Assembly (NCBI GenBank): GCA_002104935.1
Contig: MCGT01000004.1
Coordinates: forward strand, 558,001 to 622,000
Source: Hesseltinella vesiculosa
Taxonomy: Eukaryota > Mucoromycota > Mucoromycetes > Mucorales > Cunninghamellaceae
DNA length: 64,000 nt
Direction of reading: 5' to 3'
Shown: positions 35,001 through 45,905 of the stretch, piece after piece
Layout of the letters: the number at the start of each line of letters is the position of its first letter
How positions within the stretch are numbered: the first letter of the stretch is position 1
Notes under the pieces: model-generated
Database searches by the model: none
The model's input: the letters and a program-made list of their open reading frames with translations, nothing else
Told to the model about the DNA's origin: nothing
Program-made: the position numbers and the translations under genes

Positions 35001-36841
35001 CCTTGCCATCCGTTGCCGCTCTGGCGTCGATGAACAAGGATATGGATGAGAGTGAGCAAATGAAGATGCTCTTTGTGGAATGGGTTCACCTCCTGCAGCA
35101 CCCCAACGCCAACGAATTGACCCAGCAAACCTTCCTGGCCCAACTGGCCCAGCAGCAACGCATTTTCCAAAACGAAGATGCCCTGTCGTTGTTCTTCCGT
35201 GTCTGTCTAGAAGCCTCAGTTCAACATGCCATCAAATACAAGCAAATTCCCTCGGCTGCCAGCAACCAGATGGCCCTGTCCAGTGTCGCTTATCAGCCCA
35301 TGGATGCATTGTCAAAACTGATGGTCGGCCTGTTGCTGTTACGACCTTCCGACCTGTCGTCCAACACCTCGTCTCCCAGCGGCACCACAACGCCCTCGCT
35401 CGACAACAACAGCAACCCAGGTAGCAGCGTCAGCTCGCCCACCGCCCAGTCCGCCAGCACCAAACTGGCCCAGTTCTCGAAATTCCTGTCCGTCGTCGTG
35501 TTGATCGTGTCCCAGCACCATGAACAACGCCGTGAACATTTCGACCAACGCCCCTTTTTGCGCTTGTTCACCACCCTGATGGCCGACTTGCACCAGGCCG
35601 AGCAATCGCTGCAAGGCGTTTATATCCCATTGCTGATCACCGTTGCCAGCACCCTGCACACCCTTCAACCTCTCTACTTCCCTGGCTTCACCTTTGCCTG
35701 GCTCCAATTGATCTCCCACCGCCTCTTCATGCCCAAGCTGCTCTTGGCCGAACAGCAAAAGGTAAATTCTTCAAAAAAAAAAAAAAACAAAATCAGGCAC
35801 TCATTGGGATTCTCTCCATTTGCTAGGGCTGGCCAGCCTTTGAGCGGCTATTGATCGATCTGTTCCAATTCTTGATGCCCTACTTGCGCCATGTGGAACT
35901 CAAGGAAACAACCCGTTGGCTGTACCGAGGCACGTTGCGTGTGCTTTTGGTATTACTGCACGACTTCCCTGAATTCCTTTGCGACTACCACTACAGCTTC
36001 TGCGATGTGATTCCTTCCTCTTGTATCCAACTGCGCAACCTCATTCTCAGCGCCTTCCCTCGCAACATGCGATTGCCCGATCCCTTTACCCCCAACCTCA
36101 AAGTGGATCTGCTGCCTGAGATTAAGCAGGCACCTCGGGTGCTGTCGGATTACGAAACCCCTCTGGAACCCATCAAAAAGGATCTGGACAGGTACCTGCT
36201 GGAACAACAGGACAAGACCTTCGTGGCCTCCCTCCTGCACAAGCTCAAGCTGGACGGTCAAGATCCCGCCTACAATGTGCCGCTGATCAATGCCTTGGTT
36301 CTGTACGTCGGTGTCACCAGTATCACCCAAAACATTCCTGGCAACCAAGGAGCCGCCATCGACATCTTCCAACATCTTTTGAACGAATTGGACCCTGAAG
36401 GTAAGCCATTTCTGGGCTGTCGTGAGAGGCAAAAGACGATCAACTGACTCTCGAAAAAAAAAATATAGGCCGCTACTTGTTCCTGAGTGCGATTGCCAAC
36501 CAGTTGCGATATCCCAACAGCCATACCCATTACTTCAGTTGTGTGTTATTGTATCTGTTTGCCGAAAGCAACAAGGATATCATCAAGGAACAAATCACTC
36601 GTGTGTTGTTGGAACGCTTGATCGTCAACCGGCCCCATCCTTGGGGATTGTTGATTACCTTTATCGAACTGATCAAGAATCCAAGCTACAACTTCTGGAA
36701 CCATTCCTTTACCCGCTGTGCAGCCGACATTGAACGCTTGTTTGAAAGTGTCTCCAAGTAAGTCTTTATTTTTCTCCTCGACGTTGCTGCGAAACTGATC
36801 CAGCGCTATTACTTTTTGATTTTATTAGATTTGCGACATAG
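29086..36841 (+). CDS. not1: CCR4-NOT complex scaffold Not1 (CNOT1)
   Basis: Fifteen exons (29086-29214, 29371-29683, 29759-29978, 30035-30395, 30455-30793, 30866-31063, 31127-31392, 31460-32708, 32773-32998, 33068-33369, 33427-33657, 33710-35761, 35827-36400, 36469-36757, 36829-36841) give 2253 residues. Not1 holds the deadenylases Caf1/Ccr4 and Not2/3 together for mRNA deadenylation and decay. Seen: N-terminal HEAT-like helices; the Caf1-binding MIF4G at about 895-1110 ([44 protein letters not shown]); the DUF3819 region ([17 protein letters not shown]); a polyQ run near residue 1450 and Gln/Pro tracts near 1680; and the Not1 C-terminal domain ([40 protein letters not shown]). Exon 10 uses a GTTCGC donor. 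Identity is firm; individual borders are by eye. Confidence 0.93.
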
Positions 36842-37984
36842 ATCATGATCGTCTTTCGCCCTCGTCTTTTTTTTTATTCGTCTCTGTTTCCCCCCCCCTC
36901 CTGTGTCTTTTCTTCTTTTTATCATTTTTATTTTACATAGTTTCTCATGTTTTGATGTTTTATTCTCTGACTACCGTGCATCGGCCTTTGTAACATACTT
37001 TTGGAAATAAACCCGTTGGATCTGCTCTTTACTATCGAGAAGGGTCGTTTGGGAAGGAAGCCAAAAATAGGGAACGATGCTTGACGACCGACAGTCATAA
37101 CCTGACATCACATGTGCAGCATCTTGGGTCATTTGGAGCGTATGGATTGGACAGAATATTTTTTTCGCTCCGGCAGGGTAAATATTTTTTGAACGCATTG
37201 CATGACCACTGTAGCATCATGGTGCTTTTGCATGTTGATGGGAAAAAGGAAACAGCTTCTTAGAACAGAGGTGTGAGGCCACGAGATAGGTTCTTTCCTT
37301 CATTCTATGGAGCCCCACTGCAGATCGACAATGTCAATGTGGAGAAAAGGAAACATTTTGTAACAATTTGGAAACAGAAGAGTGATAGTCAAAGAGAGAT
37401 GAAAGGAGAATGACAAAAAGGAGAGAGGAGGCCGCTTAATTTTTTTTTTCTGAATCCAGGAGTTGTGCAAACTCTTTTGTAGGTGATAATTTCTATAAAA
37501 AATGAAGCATGACATAAAAAAACAAGCATGGCAGCATGGACGGCTTCCTAATAGCTGTTTGGACAGGTTTGATCAAAAACGTCCAAACAACTAGACCTCG
37601 GTCGCTTTGCTCGGCTTGTCGTCTGCTTTGGTTGTAATTAAAAAAAAAGGGTGAAGCAAATTTGAACCTTTTGCTTCTTTGCTCTTCGATCTTCCCTTGT
37701 GGAGCTTTCTTTTCGCTCTTCTCTTCTCCCCATCATCTTAGGAGTAAAAATCCAGGTTCTTATTCATATTTTTTTTGGCCCTATATAATCTTTTTGCTGC
37801 CTTTGTCTTTTTTTTTTTACTTCCTTTTCTTCTTCTTGTTCTCAATCCTTGTCTTTGTCCTTGTTGAAATTTTTCTTTTCCTTTACATTCGTTGTCAAGG
37901 TTTTCTTTTTTTTTTTTTCTTTTTTTCCAATCGACGCCCGAAACCCGCCACCTCCATCACCCTATGCGCTATTAAATTACGAGC
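36842..37984. other. intergenic, Not1 to membrane protein gene
   Basis: About 1.1 kb. Not1 3' region with T/C tracts, then a T-rich (CTT/CTTT) leader from 37660 up to the next ATG. No gene is supported; the 108-aa frame at 37662-37988 is a pyrimidine-tract translation. Confidence 0.45.
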
Positions 37985-38896
37985 ATGAATGGTCAAAGTA
38001 ACAACGGCACCGGGGTCATGCAGAGCATCCATGCAAATGAAAGGGTGGCGGCCCTCGACCACTTTAAAGCTTACACACAAAACACTCCCATCATCGGCCT
38101 CGTGCTCTTTGGTTTTTACCTGTTGGTCTACGTCCTACGGTATCTGTATTGGCGACACCGAAGAAAACGTTATCATGTTCGGTTGCTGGAGTATGAAAAA
38201 CTGCGGTGGCTCTGGCATCAGCAAGATGACAAGGAAGAAAAAAAATACCACGAGAGACACCGACACCGACGACCGTCTTCCATGGCCACCCTGACCGAGG
38301 ATCCAAGGGATGCTAGGAAATTCTACCCATCCCTATCATCCACAGACGGAGATGACGACGAAATCAAGGAAGAACGTGATCTAGGTGTGCAGGATCCCTT
38401 TGTCCGGCGGGACAGCAATTTGCTGACCGTCTCCAAGTTCAACTCCGACAAACTCGATTCCTCCACCACCTCCTCCTCCTCAGCCGTCACTCTGGCCTCG
38501 CCTGGGTTTCCTTCGGATCCAGCTTGGTCAGCACACCATCTGTTTGATGAAGAAAAGGCTTTGCCGGGATATGCCACTCCTTCTTCCTCCTCCATGCGCT
38601 CCTTGCATTCACCCGTCTTGTCCTTGCCGGTTCCGGTCACCCGGCCAGGCCATGAAAGCAGACAAAAATTGGGCCGGTCCCCCTCACCTCCGTCTTCCTC
38701 CTCCTCCTCCTCCTCCTCCTCCTTGCCAACCTCTACCTTTGGCCGGCCGCCTCGTTCGGTTGATTCTTGGCAATGGTACGACACAAAGGCCAAGCGGCAG
38801 CGGATGGTTTGGCAATGGAGTGTCGCCATGGGTCGATGCCAGTACGCCCATGCAAGAAATCTCACCGCCGTCATTGAACGCTGGGAAAGAACATGA
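37985..38896 (+). CDS. single-pass membrane protein, 303 aa, unknown
   Basis: Single exon. After about 33 polar residues comes one membrane span, PIIGLVLFGFYLLVYVLRYL, then a basic stop-transfer stretch (YWRHRRKRYHVR), consistent with a long cytoplasmic tail if the N-terminus is outside or lumenal. The tail is Ser/Asp/Pro-rich, with a run of 11 Ser encoded mainly by TCC at about 38695-38725, and ends with a more ordered, basic-aromatic block (SWQWYDTKAKRQRMVWQWS ... AVIERWERT). No signal peptide. No family recognised. It converges on another single-pass protein gene (39252-39839). Confidence 0.7.
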   Translation: MNGQSNNGTGVMQSIHANERVAALDHFKAYTQNTPIIGLVLFGFYLLVYVLRYLYWRHRRKRYHVRLLEYEKLRWLWHQQDDKEEKKYHERHRHRRPSSMATLTEDPRDARKFYPSLSSTDGDDDEIKEERDLGVQDPFVRRDSNLLTVSKFNSDKLDSSTTSSSSAVTLASPGFPSDPAWSAHHLFDEEKALPGYATPSSSSMRSLHSPVLSLPVPVTRPGHESRQKLGRSPSPPSSSSSSSSSSLPTSTFGRPPRSVDSWQWYDTKAKRQRMVWQWSVAMGRCQYAHARNLTAVIERWERT

Positions 38897-39251
38897 TCCC
38901 CTCCCCCTCGCTCTCTCTTTTTATAGTCATTTGTAATTCTCTCCTTGTACACACCATGAAATAAAATAAAATATATATAAATTGTGTCATGTCATTGCTA
39001 GTTTCCTCCAGCCAGCGAGAACGCATGAAAAAAAAAAAACCAACGTCAAATTGGGTTTTGAGGCTAAAAAAAAAAAGACCAATGCAAAAGTCAGGGAGGG
39101 TGATTTTATTTACATAAAAAAAAGAGATGCAGGGAAAAAAAATACACTATACAACAACAGCGAGAAAAGAGGCAGGGGCGAAGTGTCTTGGTTTACACAG
39201 GTGAGAACGGCGCAGTGATAGGATCAATGAAACGTTGGGTATGTTATGAGG
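38897..39251. other. convergent 3' flank region
   Basis: Shared by two convergent genes. AATAAAATAAAATATATATAA at 38961-38981 serves as a likely poly(A) signal for the + gene. Several A runs follow. No further gene seen. Confidence 0.5.
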
Positions 39252-39839
39252 TTACCAAACAGGGTAGGAAGACAGCCATTGTTGATGCAGTTCATCATGT
39301 TGTTGTTTGATATCGGGAGGAGAGAGGGAAGAGGCTGAGGTGAGGAGGGAAGACGAATGCCGAGGGGCATCATGGGGCGAGGTATGTGGGCGAGGCAGAG
39401 TGGAGGCCGAGGAAGATAGGCCCGAGTCTCTCGGGTCGTCCCAGAAGGAGGACATCACGGGATCCTTTCGAGTGGGGTCGAATGTCGTCATGGGCCGGAG
39501 ATGGCTGGGCGGAGGGAGAGGGAGGTCGTCCAAGGTAGTGGAGATGTGCCGATGTTTTTTTCTTGGCGGCTTAATTTTAGCCGAATGATGACGGCAGTAC
39601 TGAAGGAATGGATGAAGCACAGGTTTGTTGGCGGGTAGGACAGGTATAAAGGTGGGTGTGCTTTCGTCAAACATATCGTCGTGTTGGTCATGTACAGAGA
39701 AAGTTTCGATATGTTTTTCGTTGTCGTGGCTGGCTGGCGTTTTTTTCCTTGTGACCCAGATAAAGAGCAGGGCGGCAATGAGGATACAGACAAAAGACAC
39801 AAGAATGCCGATGACAATGAGACTGTTTTTTTCTTCCAT
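39252..39839 (-). CDS. single-pass membrane protein, 195 aa, unknown
   Basis: Single exon. Residues of about 6-29 (SLIVIGILVSFVCILIAALLF) form one membrane span right after the start, followed by basic RKK. The rest is a soluble tail rich in Ser, Pro, His and Asp, with PPRKKHRH and a C-terminal DELHQQWLSSYPVW. The arrangement suits a signal-anchor protein with a cytoplasmic tail. No family recognised. The start is the first ATG of the frame. Confidence 0.65.
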   Translation of the reverse strand: MEEKNSLIVIGILVSFVCILIAALLFIWVTRKKTPASHDNEKHIETFSVHDQHDDMFDESTPTFIPVLPANKPVLHPFLQYCRHHSAKIKPPRKKHRHISTTLDDLPLPPPSHLRPMTTFDPTRKDPVMSSFWDDPRDSGLSSSASTLPRPHTSPHDAPRHSSSLLTSASSLSPPDIKQQHDELHQQWLSSYPVW

Positions 39840-40750
39840 TACATGCTATCTGCGTTTTTAGATAATGATGAAAAAGAAATAGTGTGAAAAAGAAAAACGA
39901 GGAGAACGGGGGACCATTTTCTCGCTCAGCAAAAGATGTGGTCACTCGTACGGCTTTTTTTTTTCGTAACACAAATGTTGATCCAACTTGCATAATTGAA
40001 CTTTTGGCTGTTCAGGACTCAATCACTTTTCGTGGGTTGACGCTCAAATAAGGCATCATGGCGACTGTGTATTTTTAAAGAGAGATTTTCCTTGTTAGCC
40101 GCATTCAAAAGCCAAAAGGTCGGTTTTTAATATTAAAATAGGAGAGTGGGTTTGGCGAAACATCAAACCATGAAACATAAAAATGCTGAAAATAGGGAAA
40201 TTTTGGTATGGCCTGGTTACCCTCACATGACTCGGGCTGGAAAGTGAAAAAAAAAGGTTCAGCCTTCGGGAACGAAGGCTTGGAATCTCATCCATTTTTT
40301 TTTTTTTGCCCAGTGTTTTTCGTTCCCTCCCTTTTTCTCTGTTTCGGTTTCCCGTGGCGTTACTAGTAAAAATAAAAACCATTTGACATTGACAGATGGA
40401 AAGTTTCCAAATGAAGAGTTGTGTAGGACACAAAGATGCCACATGCGATTTCCGCGCCGGCTGCCAAATTTGGAAACGGAGTGCAAACTTGCCAAAAAAA
40501 ACAGCGTGTTTTGCACAAGATGACACCAGGGGTGGGGATCGACCAACATTCACAAATAAAGAAAACGACAGGTTTTATTTTAGCTTTTTGTAAGCAACAT
40601 AAAAAATCATAAGGACATCGTTGCTCGAATGCGAGGGGTATCGATGGTGAATTAAAAAGGGAGAATCCAGAATAGCTTGAAGTGACTGGACAAGTTTGAA
40701 GCCAGTAAAGTGTTTGAAGCCGCAAGGGGCTGATCCGAGGGATTGTGATC
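39840..40750. other. intergenic region
   Basis: No gene is supported in these 900 bp. Open frames here are short and low in complexity. AATAAA at 40556-40561 and an A/T-rich composition are all that stands out. Confidence 0.4.
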
Positions 40751-40892
40751 TCACTTAGGACGCTTGACAGGTTTAGGATATAGACGAATTGTTGAGGGCT
40801 TTTGAGGACTAGAGCAAAAAAAAAAAAAGTAGTTAGAGACGGGAATCCAAGCTGGACAACAATTTTTTTTTAGCTTACCGATCTGGAGGCAT
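40751..40892 (-). CDS. 23-residue Pro/Arg/Lys microprotein, intron-bearing copy
   Basis: Two exons, 40892-40879 and 40808-40751, joined by a 70-bp GT-AG intron that splits the fifth codon (CG|T, Arg). The 23 residues start MPPDRP, continue QKPSTIR and LYPKP, and end VKRPK before TGA. It is supported by a near-identical product from the intronless frame at 42050-42121, which is exactly the same length (72 nt with stop). The peptide is very basic and Pro-rich with no membrane span or signal. Function unknown; possibilities are a nucleic-acid or SH3-type ligand. Too short for routine gene calling. Confidence 0.6.
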
Positions 40893-42049
40893 AGTAATAG
40901 AATTACTTTTTTGTGTATTGGTAAAGAGAGGGAAAGAAGAACAAGAGGAAAAGCAGTTACGTTTTATTCAAAAAAAAAGTGTTTCGTTTCAATTAAGGTT
41001 TTCGCTCGCCATCACCACTTCATCCATGCTACATGCCGTGGCACAAACTTCTATCTCCGCTTGTCAATGTCAACTTTTGTTTTTGTTGGCGTTTTGGCGT
41101 TTGAAAAAAGGAGGGGTTCAAAAGTAGCATGGTTCATTTCATTTCGTTGGGTTGTTAGTAAAAAAACCTGCCAAATATTCGTCAAAAGACCGAATTTCAT
41201 TTGGCAAAAACGTGCTGTCGAATAGCGCCCAACCATTCTGACTAACAACCTCCGAGCGAAACTGAACTTCCCATCTCTGAGGACGATCCATTGCCATTTC
41301 GAACAATGAACGAACTTGAACGATTGGCGTATTTTTTGTAATCCAGCAGCGCAAACCATGCGTCTCGAAAACTTCCTTTCTGTGCCACCTTTTTTTTTTT
41401 TTTTTTTTGAAACGTGTTCTCAACCAGCTCTAGTAGAAGCGTTGATGGGCAAATAAAGCAAGACATCAAAATGAAACTTTCCAATGATGTTTTATTGAGA
41501 GAGAGGTGGTCTTGGTACCTACATTAAAGAAAACCAGAAGCGAAACAATAAAAAAAAAACCTCGGTCATCGTTCCGAGGCAGGTCACATGGACGTGTTGC
41601 TGCATCCCTGAACTCAGCTGTCACTGTCAAAAAAAAAAAAAAAACCTATATCCGCACATCAACCCACTTTATTTTTACGCCCGTTGGCAACAAATCATTA
41701 GCGTTGGCAAAAAAATAAAATAAAATAAACCAAACTTTAATAGAGAAGTGGTCTTTTACGTTGATCAACGCCTCTGGGCTGTCGAGTGAGCCGTCTTTTT
41801 TTTTGAAACTGAAAAAAAAAGCAGGTGCTCATTTTGTTTTTTTGTTTTTGTTTTTATGTTGTTCAAAAAGACAGCTAGGCTTGTTCATTTCTTGTTTTCA
41901 TTTAAAAATGGATTGACCACAATTTCAAACATAAACAAAAGATTTATTATAAAAGGAGGATGAACTTGGGTGACGATTGAAAAAAAGCAACATCTCTTCA
42001 ACTCTCAAGTTACTCTCAAGTCTCCTTCAAGAACAACCTTACAAGAACA
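40893..42049. other. region between the two microprotein genes
   Basis: About 1.2 kb, the divergent upstream region of both copies. Two GAG(A/G)..GTGGTCTT segments, at 41501-41515 and 41744-41757, resemble each other, and several AATAAA/AATAAAATAAAATAAA signals occur near 41714-41730. No gene is supported. Confidence 0.4.
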
Positions 42050-42121
42050 ATGCCTCCTGACAGACCTGAGAAGCCCGCTACTATTCGTCCTTACCCTGAA
42101 CCCGTCAAAAGACCCAAATAA
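42050..42121 (+). CDS. 23-residue Pro/Arg/Lys microprotein, intronless copy
   Basis: A single 72-nt frame from ATG 42050 to TAA 42119-42121. It starts MPPDRP, continues EKPATIR and PYPEP, and ends VKRPK. It differs from the copy at 40751-40892 at five of 23 residues (Q/E, S/A, L/P, K/E and one synonymous set), with many third-position changes, which suggests selection on the peptide. The lack of an intron in codon 5 points to intron loss or an RNA-mediated copy. The upstream sequence holds direct repeats of CTCTCAAGTTACTCTCAAGT at about 42002-42021. It lies 357 bp ahead of the METTL5 gene on the same strand. Confidence 0.6.
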   Translation: MPPDRPEKPATIRPYPEPVKRPK

Positions 42122-42478
42122 CCATCCTGGCCAACGTCCCCGGTTCAAATCACTCTGGCCCCAATTTTGCTTCTGTTTTTTTTTTCAAAAAGTAACCTCT
42201 CTGGATTGCCATTGCCTGCCATGCTTTGCTATCTTCGCTCTGATCCATACTCATCTTTTATACCCAATAATATCCCTCCTGTTTTTGAAGTAAATGTTAT
42301 GTTGTCAATGTGTTTATGTGTTTGTGGGGGAAATGTCAGCTGTCAAACCATGACAGTTCTTTCCTTTTTCTTCTTTTTCCTGCATCTGGGCCAAACAAAA
42401 AAAAAGGCTTAGTTTGAAATGTGGCGCCATTTCCCCCGTTCACGTTTCCCTTTTTTTTTTTCTTCCGTGGGTGACGCA
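42122..42478. other. intergenic, microprotein gene to METTL5
   Basis: 357 bp of T/C-rich sequence; no gene seen. A TGACGCAAT immediately precedes the METTL5 start. Confidence 0.4.
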
Positions 42479-43462
<984 letters not shown>

Positions 43463-43817
43463 CCCCAGTCCTCGTTTTGGTTACAGCCTCTGTAGATCAT
43501 TTGACCCTGTGTACATAAATACGTCATATACTTCGCTTTGGAACAGTTTATCGGGTTGCACATACTGTCGGAAGCAAAGGACTCATTTTTTGGTGTCTCA
43601 CCCTCGAGGCTTCCGCGCTGATGAGGTTTATTTTTCAAATCTTATTTTCCCGTTGCAACATGAGGCATGTGTGCCGCATTGTTTTTGTTTTGAGCCACAT
43701 TCATGTGCCAAACGAAAATGCACGAGTGTGAAACGTGAAAAAAAAAATGGCGCCCATACCCTTACTGCAAAGTGCGTAAGAAATTGTGCTGGCAAAAAGG
43801 CAACAGCAAAAAAAAAA
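43463..43817. other. convergent 3' region after METTL5
   Basis: No gene is supported. Contains the METTL5 3' end and A runs. The 137-aa frame across it lacks any recognisable composition. Confidence 0.4.
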
Positions 43818-44021
43818 TCAAACAGAGACAGCTTTGAGAAACCCCATGCTGGCGGTGTTTGAAGGTTCATCAGCAACTTTTTTGGCACTTTGCAGCTTTT
43901 CCTGGAAAAGCTTTCTCCATTGCTCTTCGCTCAGCTAAACACGTAGGCACTTCTTGTGTGTTTGTTACTTACTCTTGCCTTACTTATACTCTGCTGTCGA
44001 CAGTTGGTTGCGCTCTGCCAT
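43818..44021 (-). CDS. possible 49-residue protein
   Basis: Two exons, 44021-43984 and 43929-43818, with a 54-bp GT-AG intron (GTAAGG ... TTTAGCTGAG), give MAERNQLSTAEYNEEQW, then RKLFQEKLQSAKKVADE, and a tail ending GFLKAVSV before TGA. The middle looks like an amphipathic helix with natural composition. No family is recognised. The downstream-of-two AG acceptor must be used to keep the frame. A larger gene with exons further upstream cannot be ruled out. Confidence 0.35.
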
Positions 44022-44331
44022 GTCAAATGACTTGAAAAAGGAAGTAAAGTGTTTTTTGACCTGTAGGGCTTTTTTTAAGCTTAGAAGATCGAGACCTGGT
44101 GAGCACTGTAAAAGGTTGCTTGTATAGACCTGACTGGCCTATGCAGGATCGTTTTGAAAATTTGCAGTGGCTAATTTTAAATTTGGCGGGTGGGTGACTT
44201 TTTCCACACCCAGGCATTTTTTGGCCAACAACCGCAGATGACACAAAATGAATCTTAATCCTCATCATTTTGCACTGGTATGGAAAATTCTGAGTGAATT
44301 TACTTGGAGCAACTTTGCACTGTGATTTTTT

Positions 44332-45005
44332 ATCAGAACACGACGAGGTCTACTGCTCACTTGGGTTTATGACTTTTTTATTCGAACGGTTTTTTAAATT
44401 ATTCTGTAATGCATTCTTTTCTTTTCTACTTTTCTTTATCCTTTTTCGTTCAACCGTTTGCACTGGCACATTTCTGTCTTTCTTATGAACAGCATTAATG
44501 ATCAATATGAATTCCTTTTCCATTCCATGCAGGCTCTTTTGGCTGACTTGGCCTCACACATTACAGACCTGCGCATTGACAACATGGGCTCAGGATTGGC
44601 TACTCCAATTGACCGCAAGCCGACCGAGAATTTGCTTATGCCCAATGCCGACCTCTTGGACAAGCTCAAGCTTTCTCGTAGCCTCCAAGAAGCTACCCAG
44701 CCTTCCCGCGACTCTTTCAAACACAATGGGCACCGACCCTCACGCCGTTTCCAGCAACCCCAGCACAACAGAAGCAAGGAGACGGGATTCGACGGCGGTA
44801 ACCACGCGGTCGAAGGATTCAGATTCAGATTGATTATTAATGCTGTTCATAAGAAAGATGGAAATGTGCCAGTGCAAACGTTCGAACGAAAAAGGATAAA
44901 GAAAAGTAGAAAAGAAAAAAATGCGTTACATTTATAGAATAATTTAAAAAGCCGTTCGAATAAAAAGTCGTAAACCCAAGTGAACAGACCTCACCGTGTT
45001 CTGAT
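44332..45005. mobile_element. 674-bp element with about 180-bp terminal inverted repeats
   Basis: The left arm (44332-44512) and right arm (45005-44823, inverted) match over nearly their whole length with small indels. Outer ends read ATCAGAACACG on each strand. Shared internal blocks include CACTTGGGTTTA, TTATTCGAACGG, TTTCTTTATCCTTTTTCGTT and GCACTGGCACATTTC. The 310-bp core looks coding. No clear target-site duplication is visible and no transposase is encoded, so this resembles a non-autonomous hairpin or MITE-type element, possibly with a captured gene piece. Confidence 0.7.
44513..44822 (+). pseudogene. coding-like core, possible captured gene fragment
   Basis: Between the inverted arms an open frame reads SMQALLADLASHITDLRIDN, then GSGLATPIDRKPTENLLMPN and ADLLDKLKLSRSLQEATQ. 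It then appears to shift frame to a low-complexity tail, DPHAVSSNPSTTEARRRD then TRSKDSDSD and a stop. The CAG just before ALLADL could be a fossil splice acceptor. GC content and codon use are gene-like, unlike the A/T-rich arms. I do not recognise the parent gene, and it is not duplicated elsewhere in this window. Confidence 0.5.
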
Positions 45006-45043
45006 GTAGGCCCGATGCCTAAGCGAGGGCACTACTTCTTCAA

Positions 45044-45705
45044 ATCCCCTGGGGGTTGGTTCCCTGGGGAAAAAGGCGGATTTCTCATTTTTTTTAGCTG
45101 AGGAATTGGAGGTGGCAAAACGAAACTGGTCAAAGTTGGCTGGGCGACCTTCATTCATCGTCGTGATTTTTTCAGCGTCACCATCATTCATGGGTTTACA
45201 CATTTACTCATTATCTCACATCGATCGAATCACTCAAAAGTGATGTGCAGCGATTGCTTTTTTTTTTTTTCAAATTGAAAAAATAAATAATGCATAGCCA
45301 TATTCAATCGACGCAATGTGCCTTTTGGTAATTTCGATTCCTGGCCTTGCGATATTGTCAAGGCACTGGCTTTCTTCTTCAAAACAGAATATCGGATTTT
45401 TGGATAGCTCCAGCCAAGAATCGAAGACAACGTTCGGAGATTGAATACAGCTACCCTGATTTTTCACTTCGTTTTTGAAAAATAAAAAAGGATCGCTGCG
45501 CATCACTTTTGAATGATTCAATCGATGTGAGATTTTGAGCAAATGTGCAAACCCATGAATGATGCTGATGCTGAAAAAATCACGACGATGAATGAAGGTC
45601 ACCCAGCCAACTTTGACCAGTTTCGTTTTACCACCTCCAATTCCTCAGCTAAAAAAATTGAGAAATCGGCCTTTTTCCCCAGGGGATCGATCCCCTTTGT
45701 TTTTG
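45044..45705. mobile_element. second inverted-repeat element, about 660 bp
   Basis: The arms at 45056-45258 and 45491-45693 (inverted) are about 90% alike; a core of about 230 bp with no match separates them. Both arms encode the same meaningless peptide in their shadow frames (MCKPMND.DAEKITTMNEG), which is how the match shows up. Key shared DNA blocks: AAAGTTGGCTGGG(C/T)GACC, CATTCATCGTCGTGATTTTT and CATCATTCATGGGTTT. No transposase frame. Arm sequence recurs at 16019, 57164 and 57554. Confidence 0.75.
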
Positions 45706-45817
45706 AAAAAAAAAAGAAAGAGCACTAATTTATATTTGAGCGTACAGGTGAAGGTGAGATTCAGCATGGTAGCAATGTCTAATGGGATACATAGGCACTG
45801 GAAAAATCAAGCTGATT

Positions 45818-45905
45818 GGTGAGGGTAGTCCAGCCAACTTTTCAAAGATCACATCTTGACACCCATAAAAAATACTGAAAATCAGCCAGACGTGGGCAGT
45901 GACTT
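45818..45905 (-). repeat. dispersed repeat family, diverged fragment
   Basis: Holds AGTCCAGCCAACTTTTCAAAGATC, the reverse orientation of the family core GTTGGCTGG, and GGCAGTG/CAGCCAGACGTGG, which is shared with 57512-57525 (GGCCAGATGTGG). Short and diverged. Confidence 0.45.

Noticed and set aside
33956..35758. Several minus frames of 90-150 aa inside Not1
   Set aside because: Antisense shadows of a well-supported 2253-residue gene.
44991..45728. Two similar small ORFs (MCKPMND...) as a duplicated gene
   Set aside because: They lie in the two arms of an inverted repeat and owe their likeness to DNA duplication; composition is not protein-like.
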